DNA of 64,000 nt, from positions 496,001-560,000 of the forward strand of contig QKMZ01000001.1 in the NCBI GenBank assembly GCA_003242885.1, read 5' to 3'. The notes beneath the pieces were generated by a model. That model worked only from the letters and a program-made list of their open reading frames with translations. It made no database searches and had not been told where the DNA came from. The stretch's first letter is position 1; each line of letters opens with the position of its first letter. The DNA comes from Candidatus Melainabacteria bacterium. GTDB lineage: Bacteria; Cyanobacteriota; Vampirovibrionia; Obscuribacterales; Obscuribacteraceae. Below are positions 18,606-27,672 of the stretch, one piece after another. A program made the position numbers and the translations under genes.

Positions 18606-20108
18606 TTATTTCCTCTGAGAGGCATTGATGCCTCTGGCGCAATTCTTCATGTGCTCTGCTTCCGCTTCTCGGAATGTTTTCGCAAGAAGGTCAGCATAAC
18701 TTTCGAGGACGATGGCAACTTCTGGGTGTTGCGGTCCTAGCTTCTTCATGCGAATGTCCATGGCTCGCTGATAGAGCGGCTCAGCATCCTCATACAATTG
18801 CTGGCGTTTTAAAATATCGGCGAGTGGATAGAGGCACGAAGCGACATGAGGATCGTCTGCACCATAACTGCGCTCACGCAGTTCAACGAGCTTTCTGAAG
18901 AGTGGCTCGGCGTCTTTTAGTTTGTTCTGCTGGTAATAACATGTGGCAAGACTGAACATCGCCGGGTCTATCCCGCTGTCGAATTCGCCCAACAAGCGGC
19001 GCTTCATCTCAAGCAAACGTTTAGCATGCGGCTCTGCTACGGCAAATCGCGAGAAGCTTATATAGAAGTTGACTAGATCGCTGAGGTGATTTGCCATTTC
19101 GAAGTGATCGTTGCCGAACACTTTTTCCGCGATGGCCAGTGAGTCTTTGTAGTGTTGTTCGGCTTGTGCGAATTTGCCGTCTGTTTGATAAACCTTTGCC
19201 AGGTCGGTCAAACTAGAGGCAACGTCAGGATGTTGTTTGCCGAGTGCGCGCTCTTTCATCGAAAGAATTCGCTTGTACAACTTCTCTGCCTCGCCCGTCT
19301 TGCGCTCTTGCAAGTACATGTCGCCGAGGTGCTTCATGAGCGCCACTACTTCCGGGTGAGTCGGGCCGAGGGTAATTTGTTTGCTGGCGAGCTTTCGCTC
19401 CAGATAAGGCGCAGATTCCTGCGTGCGGCCCTGCAACGTAAGAATGTCGAGCAGGTAATTGGTTATCGACTCTACTTCGTTGGATTCTTGACCGAGGGCG
19501 TTCTCGATCACTGGTAAGGCTCTTTCAAGGCACTGGCGGGCTTGTTCGAGCTTGTTTAACTCCTTGAGGGCAAATCCGAGCTGGTGAAGCGATGAGGCCG
19601 TCTCTGGATCATCAAGGCCCAGCGCGCGCTCTCTGATGCGGAAGGCCTTGGTGAAAATCGATTCGGCATCAGTGTATTTTTTCTGGGCCATGTAAAGCAG
19701 GCCAAGGTTGTTCAAGCTGGTCGCTACTTCCGGGTGGTCGGGTCCGAGCGCCTTGGCGTACATTGCGGTGACCTTCCGGCAAATAGGCTCGGCTTTGCCG
19801 TGTTCGCCCATGAAAAAATAGAGCGCAGAGAGGTTATTCAGGCTGGAGACGATGTCTTCGTGACCAGGAATCAGATTGTCTTCCCGCAATTTCAGGGCGC
19901 GAACGTACAGGGGCTCGGCATCGGCAAACCTGGACTGCTCGAAGTAAACTTCCGCAAGGTTGTCGAGCAGAATCGCCAAAGTTAGAGGATCTGACGCAGA
20001 CTCCGCCTCTAAAAGGGCGGCCCGCATCATCTTCTCAGCCTCTGGAAAGTCGCCGGCTTGGAAAGCAGCAGCTCCTTTTTCAGCGTATTTCGTCCAGCTC
20101 TCACTCAT
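18606..20108 (-). CDS. kinesin-light-chain-like TPR protein
   Basis: A 500-residue cytoplasmic protein built almost wholly of 42-residue TPRs of the kinesin-light-chain/TPR_12 type, with repeated blocks such as ALGPDHPEVATSLNNLGLLY and ALGLDDPETASSLHQLGFAL. About ten repeats are seen, from near residue 10 to 480. No signal peptide, enzyme domain or DNA-binding domain is present. The stop codon abuts the start of the photolyase gene. It probably serves as a protein-binding scaffold; linking it to DNA repair would rest only on position. Confidence 0.85.
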   Translation of the reverse strand: MSESWTKYAEKGAAAFQAGDFPEAEKMMRAALLEAESASDPLTLAILLDNLAEVYFEQSRFADAEPLYVRALKLREDNLIPGHEDIVSSLNNLSALYFFMGEHGKAEPICRKVTAMYAKALGPDHPEVATSLNNLGLLYMAQKKYTDAESIFTKAFRIRERALGLDDPETASSLHQLGFALKELNKLEQARQCLERALPVIENALGQESNEVESITNYLLDILTLQGRTQESAPYLERKLASKQITLGPTHPEVVALMKHLGDMYLQERKTGEAEKLYKRILSMKERALGKQHPDVASSLTDLAKVYQTDGKFAQAEQHYKDSLAIAEKVFGNDHFEMANHLSDLVNFYISFSRFAVAEPHAKRLLEMKRRLLGEFDSGIDPAMFSLATCYYQQNKLKDAEPLFRKLVELRERSYGADDPHVASCLYPLADILKRQQLYEDAEPLYQRAMDIRMKKLGPQHPEVAIVLESYADLLAKTFREAEAEHMKNCARGINASQRK

Positions 20109-20260
20109 GCCGCAGTGCCAATAGTCCCCGATGTCAGCAGATGGAGCCGCTGACTTACTATCAATTATGCACCGTCGCCAACAATCTCATTCTCCATTTG
20201 AGGAAATTGCGTAATCAAATCTCGACAGCGGTAAACTAGATTGTCAGAAGGAAGTGAACT

Positions 20261-21337
20261 CTGCGCCATTTTGTCTACAAATCTGAAATCGAATGTCCCG
20301 CTCAAACCCTCTATGCGTGGCATCTTCGCCCTTTGGCTTTCGAACGCCTGACACCAGCCTGGGCCGATGTGCAGGTCAAAGGAGCCCCTCAGAAGCTTGA
20401 AAAAGGGCTCAAAATCGATTTAACGGTCCGCAAATTCGGCATTCCTGTCGATTGCCAGTTTGTCGTGACCGATCTAGAGACCGATAAGTTTTTCGCCGAC
20501 CAGCAACTAAAAGGTCCTTTCGCCTTCTGGCGACACGAACATAAATTTGATGTGATTTCGGACAGTCGCTCTTTGATGAATGACTCCGTTCAGTATTCTT
20601 TGCCGCTGGGCTTCCTTTCGGAAGGGTTTGCCGGTCCGCTCATGGACGGGGACCTCGAGAGATTGTTTCGTTATCGCCACGAAATTCTGAAAAATGACCT
20701 CTCAGCGTATATGAGAAATCAGAATCAACCGAGGATGAATGTACTAATTTTCTGCACGCCAGATGCTTTGCAGGCACCTCTTGCATCGTATCTTTCGACT
20801 CAAGGTCATTGCGTTCTGACTCCCGGTCTTAAGGAGACCGCAGCTGTGGAGGAATACTCTGAAATCTTGAGCCGGCCGATTGAGACTTATATCCATGTAG
20901 ATGACCTTGGATCCTCGTGGCGCTCGGCAAACCTAGGCATCATTAATCGTCTTGTGGAATCTAAGCATCTGAAGACATACATTGAGGTTCACGATACACA
21001 CGATAACTCCAACGAAAATTTCGAGCAGCGTTGTGCACCACTGCGAGCGGCTTCTGTTCGTTGTATTTACGTTCGCACGGGGGCGATTCTTTCTGCGGCA
21101 TTTGGCGTTTTAAAAAACAATTCCAATTGGAAAAGTGAGACGCAGCCTTGGGTTGCCGTGGATGATGTCGCATCTGCAATTGAATTTTGCATGCTGACAG
21201 AGTCTATTGATGGGCAGGTTCATCTTTCTGCAAATCAAAAGAAACCGCCAACAAAAGAGTTTAGAACTATGCTGGAATGCGGGTATCCATTTAGATACCA
21301 GTCGTTAACAGCCGCGCGCAGACATGTTTTGAAGTAG
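20261..21337 (+). CDS. SRPBCC domain plus degenerate TIGR01777-type epimerase domain; probable CTG start
   Basis: Residues 1-150 form an SRPBCC (START-like) ligand-binding domain; residues about 155-355 resemble TIGR01777 sugar-nucleotide-epimerase-like proteins, a fusion known in bacteria. The first standard start (TTG, 20333) would remove the conserved beginning of the SRPBCC domain (FVYKSEIECPAQTLYAWHL). That segment is in frame, reaching back to a CTG at 20261 with AAGGA eight bases upstream and a TGA just before it, so I infer a CTG start. In the second domain the NAD-binding GxxGxxG is replaced by FCTPDAL, the YxxxK pair is not seen, and the domain is about 100 residues short. The C-terminal WVAVDDVASAIEF and GYPFRYQSLTAA motifs remain. 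Probably a binding protein rather than an enzyme. Confidence 0.75.
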   Translation: MRHFVYKSEIECPAQTLYAWHLRPLAFERLTPAWADVQVKGAPQKLEKGLKIDLTVRKFGIPVDCQFVVTDLETDKFFADQQLKGPFAFWRHEHKFDVISDSRSLMNDSVQYSLPLGFLSEGFAGPLMDGDLERLFRYRHEILKNDLSAYMRNQNQPRMNVLIFCTPDALQAPLASYLSTQGHCVLTPGLKETAAVEEYSEILSRPIETYIHVDDLGSSWRSANLGIINRLVESKHLKTYIEVHDTHDNSNENFEQRCAPLRAASVRCIYVRTGAILSAAFGVLKNNSNWKSETQPWVAVDDVASAIEFCMLTESIDGQVHLSANQKKPPTKEFRTMLECGYPFRYQSLTAARRHVLK

Positions 21338-21373
21338 TCTAAATCGTAAGGAATCTAGAGGTCGGGTTTGCGC

Positions 21374-21399
21374 AAAAAAAGGGCGCATGCAATGCGCCC
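21374..21399 (-). terminator. intrinsic terminator of the DUF4388-like gene
   Basis: Read on the minus strand: GGGCGCAT-TGC-ATGCGCCC then seven T. It lies just after the stop at 21413. Strong stem and U-run. Confidence 0.9.
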
Positions 21400-21412
21400 T
21401 GCCGAGATTTGT

Positions 21413-21982
21413 TTAGTGTTTTGCGTAGAAGAGAACGGCAAGTCCCGAGGAGATTACAAGAAAAATTCCCCAGAAAATCAAAGCGCGCAGATTCATTGTC
21501 TTTTCGTCAATTGAGCGCAGTTGTTCGGCTACAGCCTGATCGACTTTATAGTCTTCTTCCTTCTCACCAGGCGAAGCGTCCATTGCGCGAATACGATTGA
21601 GGGTGTTTTTGCCCATCGCCGCTTCCAGGCTCACAGGCAAATTCGGCATCAAGTTGATTATCTGGGTGATGCGCAATTTGAGGCTCTGATCGAGATCTGC
21701 AAGACCATGCTCGCTATAGTCGTAGTAGTTGAAGTTGCCTTCTTCTACTTCCAGCAAGCGCTTTATCGCAGGATATCCTGTTTCGCTAGATCCGTTGATT
21801 TTTCCACCGGTCAAAAATATGCCGTGAAAGACACCAATTTCACCTTCGATTTTTGGCTTCGTTCCGGATATAACCAGAATGCCGCTTTCCACTTTTTGCA
21901 ATTTCAGAAGCGTCCAGAGGACTTCGCGTGTTCTTCTGTTCTGCCAGATTTTGCCCGACTGGACGGACCGTGCCTTCGCCAT
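21413..21982 (-). CDS. DUF4388/PATAN-like protein with C-terminal membrane anchor
   Basis: A protein of about 189 residues. The N-terminal part (about 1-100) with SGKIWQNRRTREVLWTLLKL, VESGILVISG, GVFHGIFLTGGKI and GYPAIKRLLEVEEGNFNYYD follows the pattern of DUF4388/PATAN domains, in which a strand-turn reports low-complexity helices in signalling proteins. A linker follows and the last 20 residues form one membrane helix (LIFWGIFLVISSGLAVLFY), so the body faces the cytoplasm as a tail-anchored protein. The ATG at 21982 is preferred to a TTG 15 bases upstream. The family call is tentative. Confidence 0.6.
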   Translation of the reverse strand: MAKARSVQSGKIWQNRRTREVLWTLLKLQKVESGILVISGTKPKIEGEIGVFHGIFLTGGKINGSSETGYPAIKRLLEVEEGNFNYYDYSEHGLADLDQSLKLRITQIINLMPNLPVSLEAAMGKNTLNRIRAMDASPGEKEEDYKVDQAVAEQLRSIDEKTMNLRALIFWGIFLVISSGLAVLFYAKH

Positions 21983-22078
21983 TGTTACCTGACTCAATTC
22001 GTATTACCTGTTTTGCCCAAACTAAGGAACAGTAATGAGATCTTAGCGTAGTCCCAATACTGTGGGCTTTATTTCCTC

Positions 22079-22849
22079 TCAAACTTTCAGTGTCAAAGTT
22101 ACGGGGCAATGGTCCGAACCCAGCACCGCTGCTTCGATTGTGGCCTGCTCGGCCATTTTTTCCAGCGCTTTATGGATGAAGAAATAATCGATGCGCCATC
22201 CAACATTGCGCGCTCTTGCGTTTGTCATCATATGCCACCAAGTGTAATGGTTTGCATCTTTGTTGTATATGCGAAACGTATCGAGGTGTCCTGCCTTCTC
22301 GAATCGGTCCATCCAATCGCGCTCTTCGGGCAGGAAGCCAGAAATGCGGTGATTGTCTTTCGGGTGCGCAAGATCGATTTCTTTGTGCGCGGTGTTGAAG
22401 TCGCCGCAGACGACCAGGCGTTTTCCCTCTTTCTGCAACTTCTTCGAGTATTGCAGGAAAGCTTCGTAGAATTCCATTTTGTATGCAAGCCGCTCAGGGC
22501 TTGCTTTTCCATTGGGGAAGTAAATATTTGCCAGCAAGAAATCACCGTAATCGGCAATGACAGTGCGCCCTTCGTTGTCGAACTTGGCGATTCCAAAGCC
22601 GTTCAAAACTTCCTTTGGTTTCTCGCGAGTGTAAATTGCGACTCCGCTGTATCCTTTCTTTTCCGCGTGGCTGAAGTAGGCGGTATAGCCTTTGCGCTCC
22701 ATCAATTCTTTTGTCAGTTGGTCGGCGCCGATTTTGGTTTCTTGCAAGCAAACCACGTCATATTTCTCTTTTTCTTTCCATTCGAAAAAGCCCTTCTTGG
22801 CGATGGCGCGCAAGCCGTTGACGTTCCAGGATGCAATTCTGAATTTCAC
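22079..22849 (-). CDS. xth: exodeoxyribonuclease III
   Basis: A 256-residue exonuclease III / AP endonuclease of the EEP fold, which nicks at abasic sites and removes 3' blocks in base-excision repair. Motifs are RIASWNVNGLRA (catalytic Asn), LQETK (metal-binding Glu), GDFNTAH and the C-terminal GSDHCPV with the catalytic Asp-His pair. An open frame extends 132 bases further upstream, but the GTG at 22849 gives the normal family start (MKFRIASWNVNG); no strong ribosome site is visible. The DUF4388-like gene follows 81 bases downstream. Confidence 0.93.
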   Translation of the reverse strand: MKFRIASWNVNGLRAIAKKGFFEWKEKEKYDVVCLQETKIGADQLTKELMERKGYTAYFSHAEKKGYSGVAIYTREKPKEVLNGFGIAKFDNEGRTVIADYGDFLLANIYFPNGKASPERLAYKMEFYEAFLQYSKKLQKEGKRLVVCGDFNTAHKEIDLAHPKDNHRISGFLPEERDWMDRFEKAGHLDTFRIYNKDANHYTWWHMMTNARARNVGWRIDYFFIHKALEKMAEQATIEAAVLGSDHCPVTLTLKV

Positions 22850-22970
22850 TGTCGATACCGATTTTGCATGTATACAGAGTCGTAGATATGAGCCACAACT
22901 CTGTATTAAAACGCGCCCAAAGCCCTGATGGGGACTTCTTTGCAAATTGTTCTTCATTTGCCGGATAAGA

Positions 22971-23001
22971 AAAAGCGTCACACTTCACGCGTGACGCTTT
23001 T
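22971..23001 (-). terminator. intrinsic terminator after ald
   Basis: An 11-pair stem, AAAAGCGTCAC paired with GTGACGCTTTT around a nine-base loop, lies 29 bases after the ald stop. A-runs and T-runs on both arms would let it work in both directions. Confidence 0.85.
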
Positions 23002-23029
23002 CAATGTTTTTGTAGCGATTAAACCGTGA

Positions 23030-24130
23030 TTACTTGGCGGTTGCCAATGAATCGCAAGCTTCTTTGACGCCCGGATGGACGATTTCGCCTTCGTGAATGT
23101 TGACGCCGAGAGCCAATGCCGGATCATCGAGGCAGGCTTTGTAGCCCAGCTTGGCCAGCTTCAATGCGTAAGGCATTGTGGCGTTGGTGAGGGCTCTGGT
23201 CGAGGTCCACGGTACTGCGCCAGGGATGTTGGCGACGCCGTAGTGCACAACTCCATCCACAACGTAGATGGGATCTGAGTGGGTTGTAGCGTGGATGGTC
23301 TCGATGCAACCGCCTTGGTCGACTGCGACGTCGACGATGACGGAGCCTTCTTTCATCTTCTTGATCATGTCTTTGGTGATAACGCGCGGAGCGGCTTTAC
23401 CAGGGAGCAATACTGCGCCGATGACGAGATCCGCACTCGGGAGTGCTTCTTCGAGGTAGTGTCCGACCGAAAATACCGTGCGAACTTGACCGTTGAAGAT
23501 ATCGTCGAGGTAGCGCAAGCGCTCGAGGTTGACATCGAACAAGGTAACGCGAGCGCCGAGACCGAGCGCGATCTTCGCTGCGTTTGTTCCTACGACGCCA
23601 CCGCCGATGATGATGACGCGACCCGGCTCAACACCAGGAACGCCACCCAGGAGAATACCGCGGCCGCCCATTGGGCGCTCGAGGTAGTTGGCACCGATTT
23701 GTGCGGACAAACGTCCAGCGATTTCACTCATCGGTGTGAGCAAAGGCAGTGAGCCGTTTGCCAATTGAACTGTTTCGTAAGCAACACAGGTAGCACCTGT
23801 CTTTGCGAGGTCGTGAGCCAATTTCGGCTCGGCTGCCAGGTGCAAATAGGTGAAGAGCAGTTGTCCTTTTTTCAGCATTGCCACTTCGCTTGCTTGCGGC
23901 TCTTTTACCTTCATGATCATGTCGGATTCGCCGAAAACGCTCTTCGCATCAGGCAAAATCTTTGCCCCTACTTTTTCGTAGTCTTTGTCACTGATACCAC
24001 TGCCGACACCAGCATTCTTCTCAACATACACGGTATGTCCGGCTGCAACCATGGCGGCGGCTCCTGCCACAGTCAGGGCAACGCGATATTCGTTGTTCTT
24101 GATCTCTTTCGGTACACCAACCTTGGACAA
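23030..24130 (-). CDS. ald: alanine dehydrogenase
   Basis: A 366-residue NAD-dependent L-alanine dehydrogenase, interconverting alanine with pyruvate and ammonia. Visible marks are EYRVAL (substrate Arg), the MKVKEP motif (Lys74/Lys76), TYLHLAA with catalytic His97, the NAD-binding [10 protein letters not shown] (about 174-183) and the VDQGG motif (Asp about 270). Length fits the hexameric family. The start is TTG, supported by GGAGG eight bases upstream. It is divergent from the thiolase and ends at a strong hairpin. Confidence 0.96.
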   Translation of the reverse strand: MSKVGVPKEIKNNEYRVALTVAGAAAMVAAGHTVYVEKNAGVGSGISDKDYEKVGAKILPDAKSVFGESDMIMKVKEPQASEVAMLKKGQLLFTYLHLAAEPKLAHDLAKTGATCVAYETVQLANGSLPLLTPMSEIAGRLSAQIGANYLERPMGGRGILLGGVPGVEPGRVIIIGGGVVGTNAAKIALGLGARVTLFDVNLERLRYLDDIFNGQVRTVFSVGHYLEEALPSADLVIGAVLLPGKAAPRVITKDMIKKMKEGSVIVDVAVDQGGCIETIHATTHSDPIYVVDGVVHYGVANIPGAVPWTSTRALTNATMPYALKLAKLGYKACLDDPALALGVNIHEGEIVHPGVKEACDSLATAK

Positions 24131-24326
24131 GGTTCAGCCCTCCATATGTGTTGTAAGAATGCGACTTCCTAAAAAAATGCGTAAAGTCGCTAAAGCCCGT
24201 AAATTCTAGCCTGACAATATGACTATTGGATATTGTCTTGATACTTGTTTTAGTTTTTGCGAGTATTTCGGACTTATGGTCAGGTATTGCGGGTTTGGCA
24301 ACCCGGTTTATAAGGCGGCGTGAGAA

Positions 24327-25520
24327 ATGGCAGAGAAGAACGGTAAGGGCGCACTCGTAGTTGTATCGGGTGCTAGAACAGCATTTGGTTCGTATGGTGG
24401 GGGGTTGGCGTCTCAAACGGCTACGGACCTGGCTGTTGCGGCTTCCAAAGGAGCTATCGAAAGGGCCAAAATCGACCCGCAGAAGGTTGATGAGGTTGTT
24501 ATGGGCAATGTGCTGCAAACGAGCAAAGATGCCATTTATCTAGCCAGGCATGTCGGCTTGCGCTCCGGCATGAAGCAAGAAAGCCCTGGACTTATTCTCA
24601 ACCTGCTTTGCGGCTCGGGTGTGAAGGCTGTCGCTACGGCAGAAATGCTTATCGATGCGGATCAAGCACAGATTGTTCTGGCTGGCGGAACCGATTCGCT
24701 GTCCATGACCCCTTACATGAGCTGGGCGATGCGTTGGGGTGGTCGTATGGGCGCCACCGAGATGTTCGACGGGCTTGACATTCGTGACACTCTGCCGAAT
24801 GCCTCGATGGGCGAAACAGCGGAGAATCTGGTCGAGAAGCACAAAATCACAAGAGAAGAGCAAGACGCCTTTGCCGTTGAATCTCAGCAGCGCGCCAAAA
24901 AGGCCCAAGATGCCGGCGTTTTCGCTGACGAGATCGTTGCGATGGAAGTGGCAGCCGGAAAAGGAAAAACCAAGGTTATCGACAAAGACGAGCACATGCG
25001 CCCCGACACCACAGTAGAAGGTCTGGCGAAGCTCAAACCAGCATTTAGAAAAGGTGGTTCCGTCACCGCTGGAAACGCTTGTGGCATCGTAGATGGTGCT
25101 GCCGCTCTGGTTGTCACTCGCGAGAAGATTGCTGAGAAGCAAGGACTGGAGCCGATGGTGAAGGTACTTTCCTGGGCTGTTGTCGGCGTGCCTCCGGAGA
25201 TCATGGGCATTGGTCCGGTTCCTGCCATTCCGATGGCGCTGGAAAAAGCCGGTCTCAAAATGGAGGATATTGATCTCTTCGAAATCAACGAAGCTTTTGC
25301 TGGACAGTATCTTGCTTGCGAAAAGGAGTTAAAACTCGACCGCAGTCGTGTGAACGTCAATGGTGGAGCGATTGCACTCGGGCACCCGTTCGGCGCAACC
25401 GGCGCGCGTTTGATTCTAGGTATGGCACTCGAATTGAAACGACGAAAAGCAAAATATGGAGTCGTCAGCCTCTGCATCGGCGGTGGTATGGGCATTGCCA
25501 TGGTTTTGGAACGCGTATAA
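24327..25520 (+). CDS. acetyl-CoA C-acetyltransferase (thiolase)
   Basis: A 397-residue thiolase condensing or cleaving acyl-CoAs. The acyl-enzyme cysteine is Cys95 (LLCGSGVKAV), the general base His353 sits in GHPFGATGAR and the second Cys383 in CIGGGMG. The NEAFAGQ motif precedes. The size and the GGMGIA end match biosynthetic thiolases (AtoB/PhaA) that make acetoacetyl-CoA, rather than the longer beta-oxidation FadA type. No other polyhydroxybutyrate or ketone gene is next to it. It ends in two hairpin terminators. Confidence 0.93.
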   Translation: MAEKNGKGALVVVSGARTAFGSYGGGLASQTATDLAVAASKGAIERAKIDPQKVDEVVMGNVLQTSKDAIYLARHVGLRSGMKQESPGLILNLLCGSGVKAVATAEMLIDADQAQIVLAGGTDSLSMTPYMSWAMRWGGRMGATEMFDGLDIRDTLPNASMGETAENLVEKHKITREEQDAFAVESQQRAKKAQDAGVFADEIVAMEVAAGKGKTKVIDKDEHMRPDTTVEGLAKLKPAFRKGGSVTAGNACGIVDGAAALVVTREKIAEKQGLEPMVKVLSWAVVGVPPEIMGIGPVPAIPMALEKAGLKMEDIDLFEINEAFAGQYLACEKELKLDRSRVNVNGGAIALGHPFGATGARLILGMALELKRRKAKYGVVSLCIGGGMGIAMVLERV

Positions 25521-25525
25521 GAACG

Positions 25526-25555
25526 GCCGGAGCACAGGCTTCCAGCCGGCTTTTT
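25526..25555 (+). terminator. intrinsic terminator after the thiolase
   Basis: GCCGG pairs with CCGGC around a 15-base loop, followed by TTTTT, six bases after the thiolase stop. The stem is short. Confidence 0.6.
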
Positions 25556-25647
25556 GAGGAGCTGAAAAGCCGCCATGATCGGTTAGCTTCCAGCGCCGCT
25601 ACTTTCAAAAGGAGTGGAGCGCCTCGTTTCTATTTCATCCGAAAAAC

Positions 25648-25675
25648 AAAAAAGCCGTCAGCAATGACGGCTTTT
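25648..25675. terminator. bidirectional intrinsic terminator
   Basis: AAAAGCCGTCA-GCAA-TGACGGCTTTT forms an eleven-pair stem with a tetraloop between the convergent thiolase and the small secreted protein gene. Confidence 0.85.
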
Positions 25676-25764
25676 GAAATTCTGTTTGCGAAGCTCAAAT
25701 CGGAAGTTCAATCCGGAAATGCAATCCCCAAGGTCATTCCGCTTTGTCGCGGCACTCGCCGCTT

Positions 25765-26085
25765 CTAGCTTCCCCAGTAGGTGACGTAGGGATTTGGCTT
25801 AGTCGCTTTCGGCTGTTCATAGCCTTCGCGAGTGTAGACATACTTCTTCTCTTCGACTTCTTTCTTTTTCTTCTTTGACTTCGCTTCAGCTATTTGAGGT
25901 TGACCATTCACGTAAACAGCCGGAGTTAGCGAAGGAGTGTAAGCGGGCGGCGGCGGAACGAAGTAGCTTCTAGAGCCGCTTCTCTTCTTACCTTTCGCTT
26001 CAACATCTTGAGCGCACACGAGATTAACCGACGTTGCCACCAGAGCTAGCATAGCGACGTACAAGGAAGGATTCCTAAAGACCAT
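25765..26085 (-). CDS. small secreted protein, unknown
   Basis: A 106-residue protein with a signal peptide (VAMLALVATSVNLVCAQDVEA) and a mature part that is basic and Tyr/Pro-rich: KGKKRSGSRSYFVPPPPAYT, then a KSKKKKKEVEEKKYVYTREG segment. No family is recognised. Composition resembles the other small basic exported proteins of this window (1598-1888). A GGGGG stretch just before the ATG serves as the ribosome site and a perfect hairpin lies directly upstream of it. Confidence 0.6.
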   Translation of the reverse strand: MVFRNPSLYVAMLALVATSVNLVCAQDVEAKGKKRSGSRSYFVPPPPAYTPSLTPAVYVNGQPQIAEAKSKKKKKEVEEKKYVYTREGYEQPKATKPNPYVTYWGS

Positions 26086-26100
26086 AAAAGACCCCCGTAC

Positions 26101-26121
26101 CCGGAGTTCTGATAACTCCGG
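26101..26121 (-). promoter_or_regulatory. hairpin in the leader of the small secreted protein gene
   Basis: CCGGAGTT and AACTCCGG pair around a five-base loop, 16 bases before the start codon and next to the ribosome site. It could protect the mRNA end or tune translation. Confidence 0.5.
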
Positions 26122-26282
26122 TCATCAAGAGCAGACCATAAGTAATCTTACCATCTAGGTAACGCATATAGGGTTAGACATATACCGCGTGACACACGCG
26201 GCGTACAACCCTGCTGAGTTTCAGCAGTTTGAAACAAATCTCACAGGCGCTTTTTATCGCTGTTCGATTGTCTGATATTGAA

Positions 26283-26690
26283 CTATCTGGAAGTCGTATC
26301 TTTCGTCCAGCGAGTAGCACGTCGGATTTTGCTTTGCTGGTCACTGCTATCAACATTGTGAGCATTCACCGATGGATCCCAGGTGGCTACGGACTCACCG
26401 AACCAGACTTGCAAGTCATTACAAGTTTTGGAAGCCGGCAATTTGTGAGTAGGGGTGGGCGCAGGCATTTCGCCTGTCATCTTGCTGCGAGCTTCCTCGG
26501 CGATTTGAATCACTTGAGGTTGATGCTCGTGCAAAGGCTCGGCCGGTTGGTAAGCCTCTAGACGGTTGAATGTATCCTTCCAGATTGTTTTAAGTTGCTC
26601 AGGCTTTTCAGCTTTCTCACTTTGCTGGGAGTTCGGTTTCAGCCATTTAAAAGTGAAAAAGTCGATTAGAGCTTGACGCCAAGTACACAT
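26283..26690 (-). CDS. hypothetical protein
   Basis: A 135-residue protein with no recognised family. It is hydrophilic with a short aromatic N-terminus (CTWRQALIDFFTFKWL) and a Gln/Glu/Pro-rich body including AEEARSKMTGEMPAPTPTHK. There is no signal peptide or membrane helix. The start is well supported by GAGGAG six bases before the ATG, which argues for a real gene. It follows tdk on the same strand after a gap of 86 bases. Confidence 0.55.
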   Translation of the reverse strand: MCTWRQALIDFFTFKWLKPNSQQSEKAEKPEQLKTIWKDTFNRLEAYQPAEPLHEHQPQVIQIAEEARSKMTGEMPAPTPTHKLPASKTCNDLQVWFGESVATWDPSVNAHNVDSSDQQSKIRRATRWTKDTTSR

Positions 26691-26776
26691 AAAAAGCTCC
26701 TCTCAGTACATAAGGCTGCCTGAGATATGCCCATGACATACGGGCGGTAACTTTTTGGTCTTGGAAATTAAAAAGA

Positions 26777-27457
26777 TTAAAGACTGTTTATATTCAGTAA
26801 CGGCAAAACTTCGCCGAATGTACCTTCGTTTTCCGGATCGCAATCAATCAGCGATGCAAGAGGAGGCATCTCGGGATGAATTTCGTTGGCCAGCTCCAGT
26901 TTGAGCTGATACTCACTGGGCGGCTCAAAACATGAAAGGCAGCGGGCTTCGTACTGGGCGTCGCCAACCAAAATCTGCTCGTTGGAATTGACCATGCGCT
27001 GGGTGCGGCAGGCAAAATCAGAGCCACACTTGCGGCATACAGCCAGAAGCTTGTCTACCCGGTCTGCAATCGCCAGTAGCTCAGGGATTGGACCGAAAGG
27101 TTTGCCTCTGTAGTCCAGGTCCAAGCCTGAGGCAATAATCTTCTTTTTCTGGCGCAGGAGCGCTAAGACAACTTCAGGCACATCTTCGGAAAAGAATTGG
27201 CACTCGTCCATGCCGATTACGACTGCATGCGACGAATACTTCAAAATGTCCTTGGCTGTCTCTACAACAATAGCTTTGGATGCGAGTCCATTTCGCGATT
27301 CTATTTGATTAGGCTTCGAACGCGTATCGGTAGCTGGGCGCACAATAATAGTCGGAAGATACGCCAGGCGGGCGCGTTCTATTCTGCGAATGAGTTCGCT
27401 GGATTTCCCAGACCTCATGCAGCCGACGATCATCTCGAATCGATATCCAGTCAGCAT
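26777..27457 (-). CDS. tdk: thymidine kinase (type II)
   Basis: A 226-residue thymidine kinase of the human TK1-like type, phosphorylating thymidine in the salvage pathway. The P-loop is GCMRSGKSSEL (residues 12-22), the catalytic-base motif is DECQFF (Asp84-Glu85), and structural zinc cysteines appear in CRKCG and RCLSC. The lasso region with the nucleoside-binding tyrosine follows (GDAQYEARC). The 215 bases upstream to the lyase gene show no clear promoter. Confidence 0.94.
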   Translation of the reverse strand: MLTGYRFEMIVGCMRSGKSSELIRRIERARLAYLPTIIVRPATDTRSKPNQIESRNGLASKAIVVETAKDILKYSSHAVVIGMDECQFFSEDVPEVVLALLRQKKKIIASGLDLDYRGKPFGPIPELLAIADRVDKLLAVCRKCGSDFACRTQRMVNSNEQILVGDAQYEARCLSCFEPPSEYQLKLELANEIHPEMPPLASLIDCDPENEGTFGEVLPLLNINSL

Positions 27458-27672
27458 AAACTCGGATCTACCTCGAAAGTGTTTCCTGAAGGGGTGCGCG
27501 AAGATTCAAATATTACCGAATAACCGGCTGACAATACCTGAAGAAAACGCCCTTCTCAGTTTCATATTTCTTCATATGAAGTATACGTCAGTGCAGCTTT
27601 GTAAGGCAGACAACACGAAAAAGTCGTGCAATAATGCGCCGCTCGATCAATTGGATATGCGATCTGTACGGG

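Noticed and set aside
22109..22885. Long antisense open frame (258 codons) opposite xth
   Set aside because: Shadow of the conserved exonuclease III gene, with no family pattern.
27508..27530. ATTCAAATATT upstream of tdk as a sixth operator copy
   Set aside because: The central TTGCA and right TTTG are missing, so it is only an A/T-rich coincidence.
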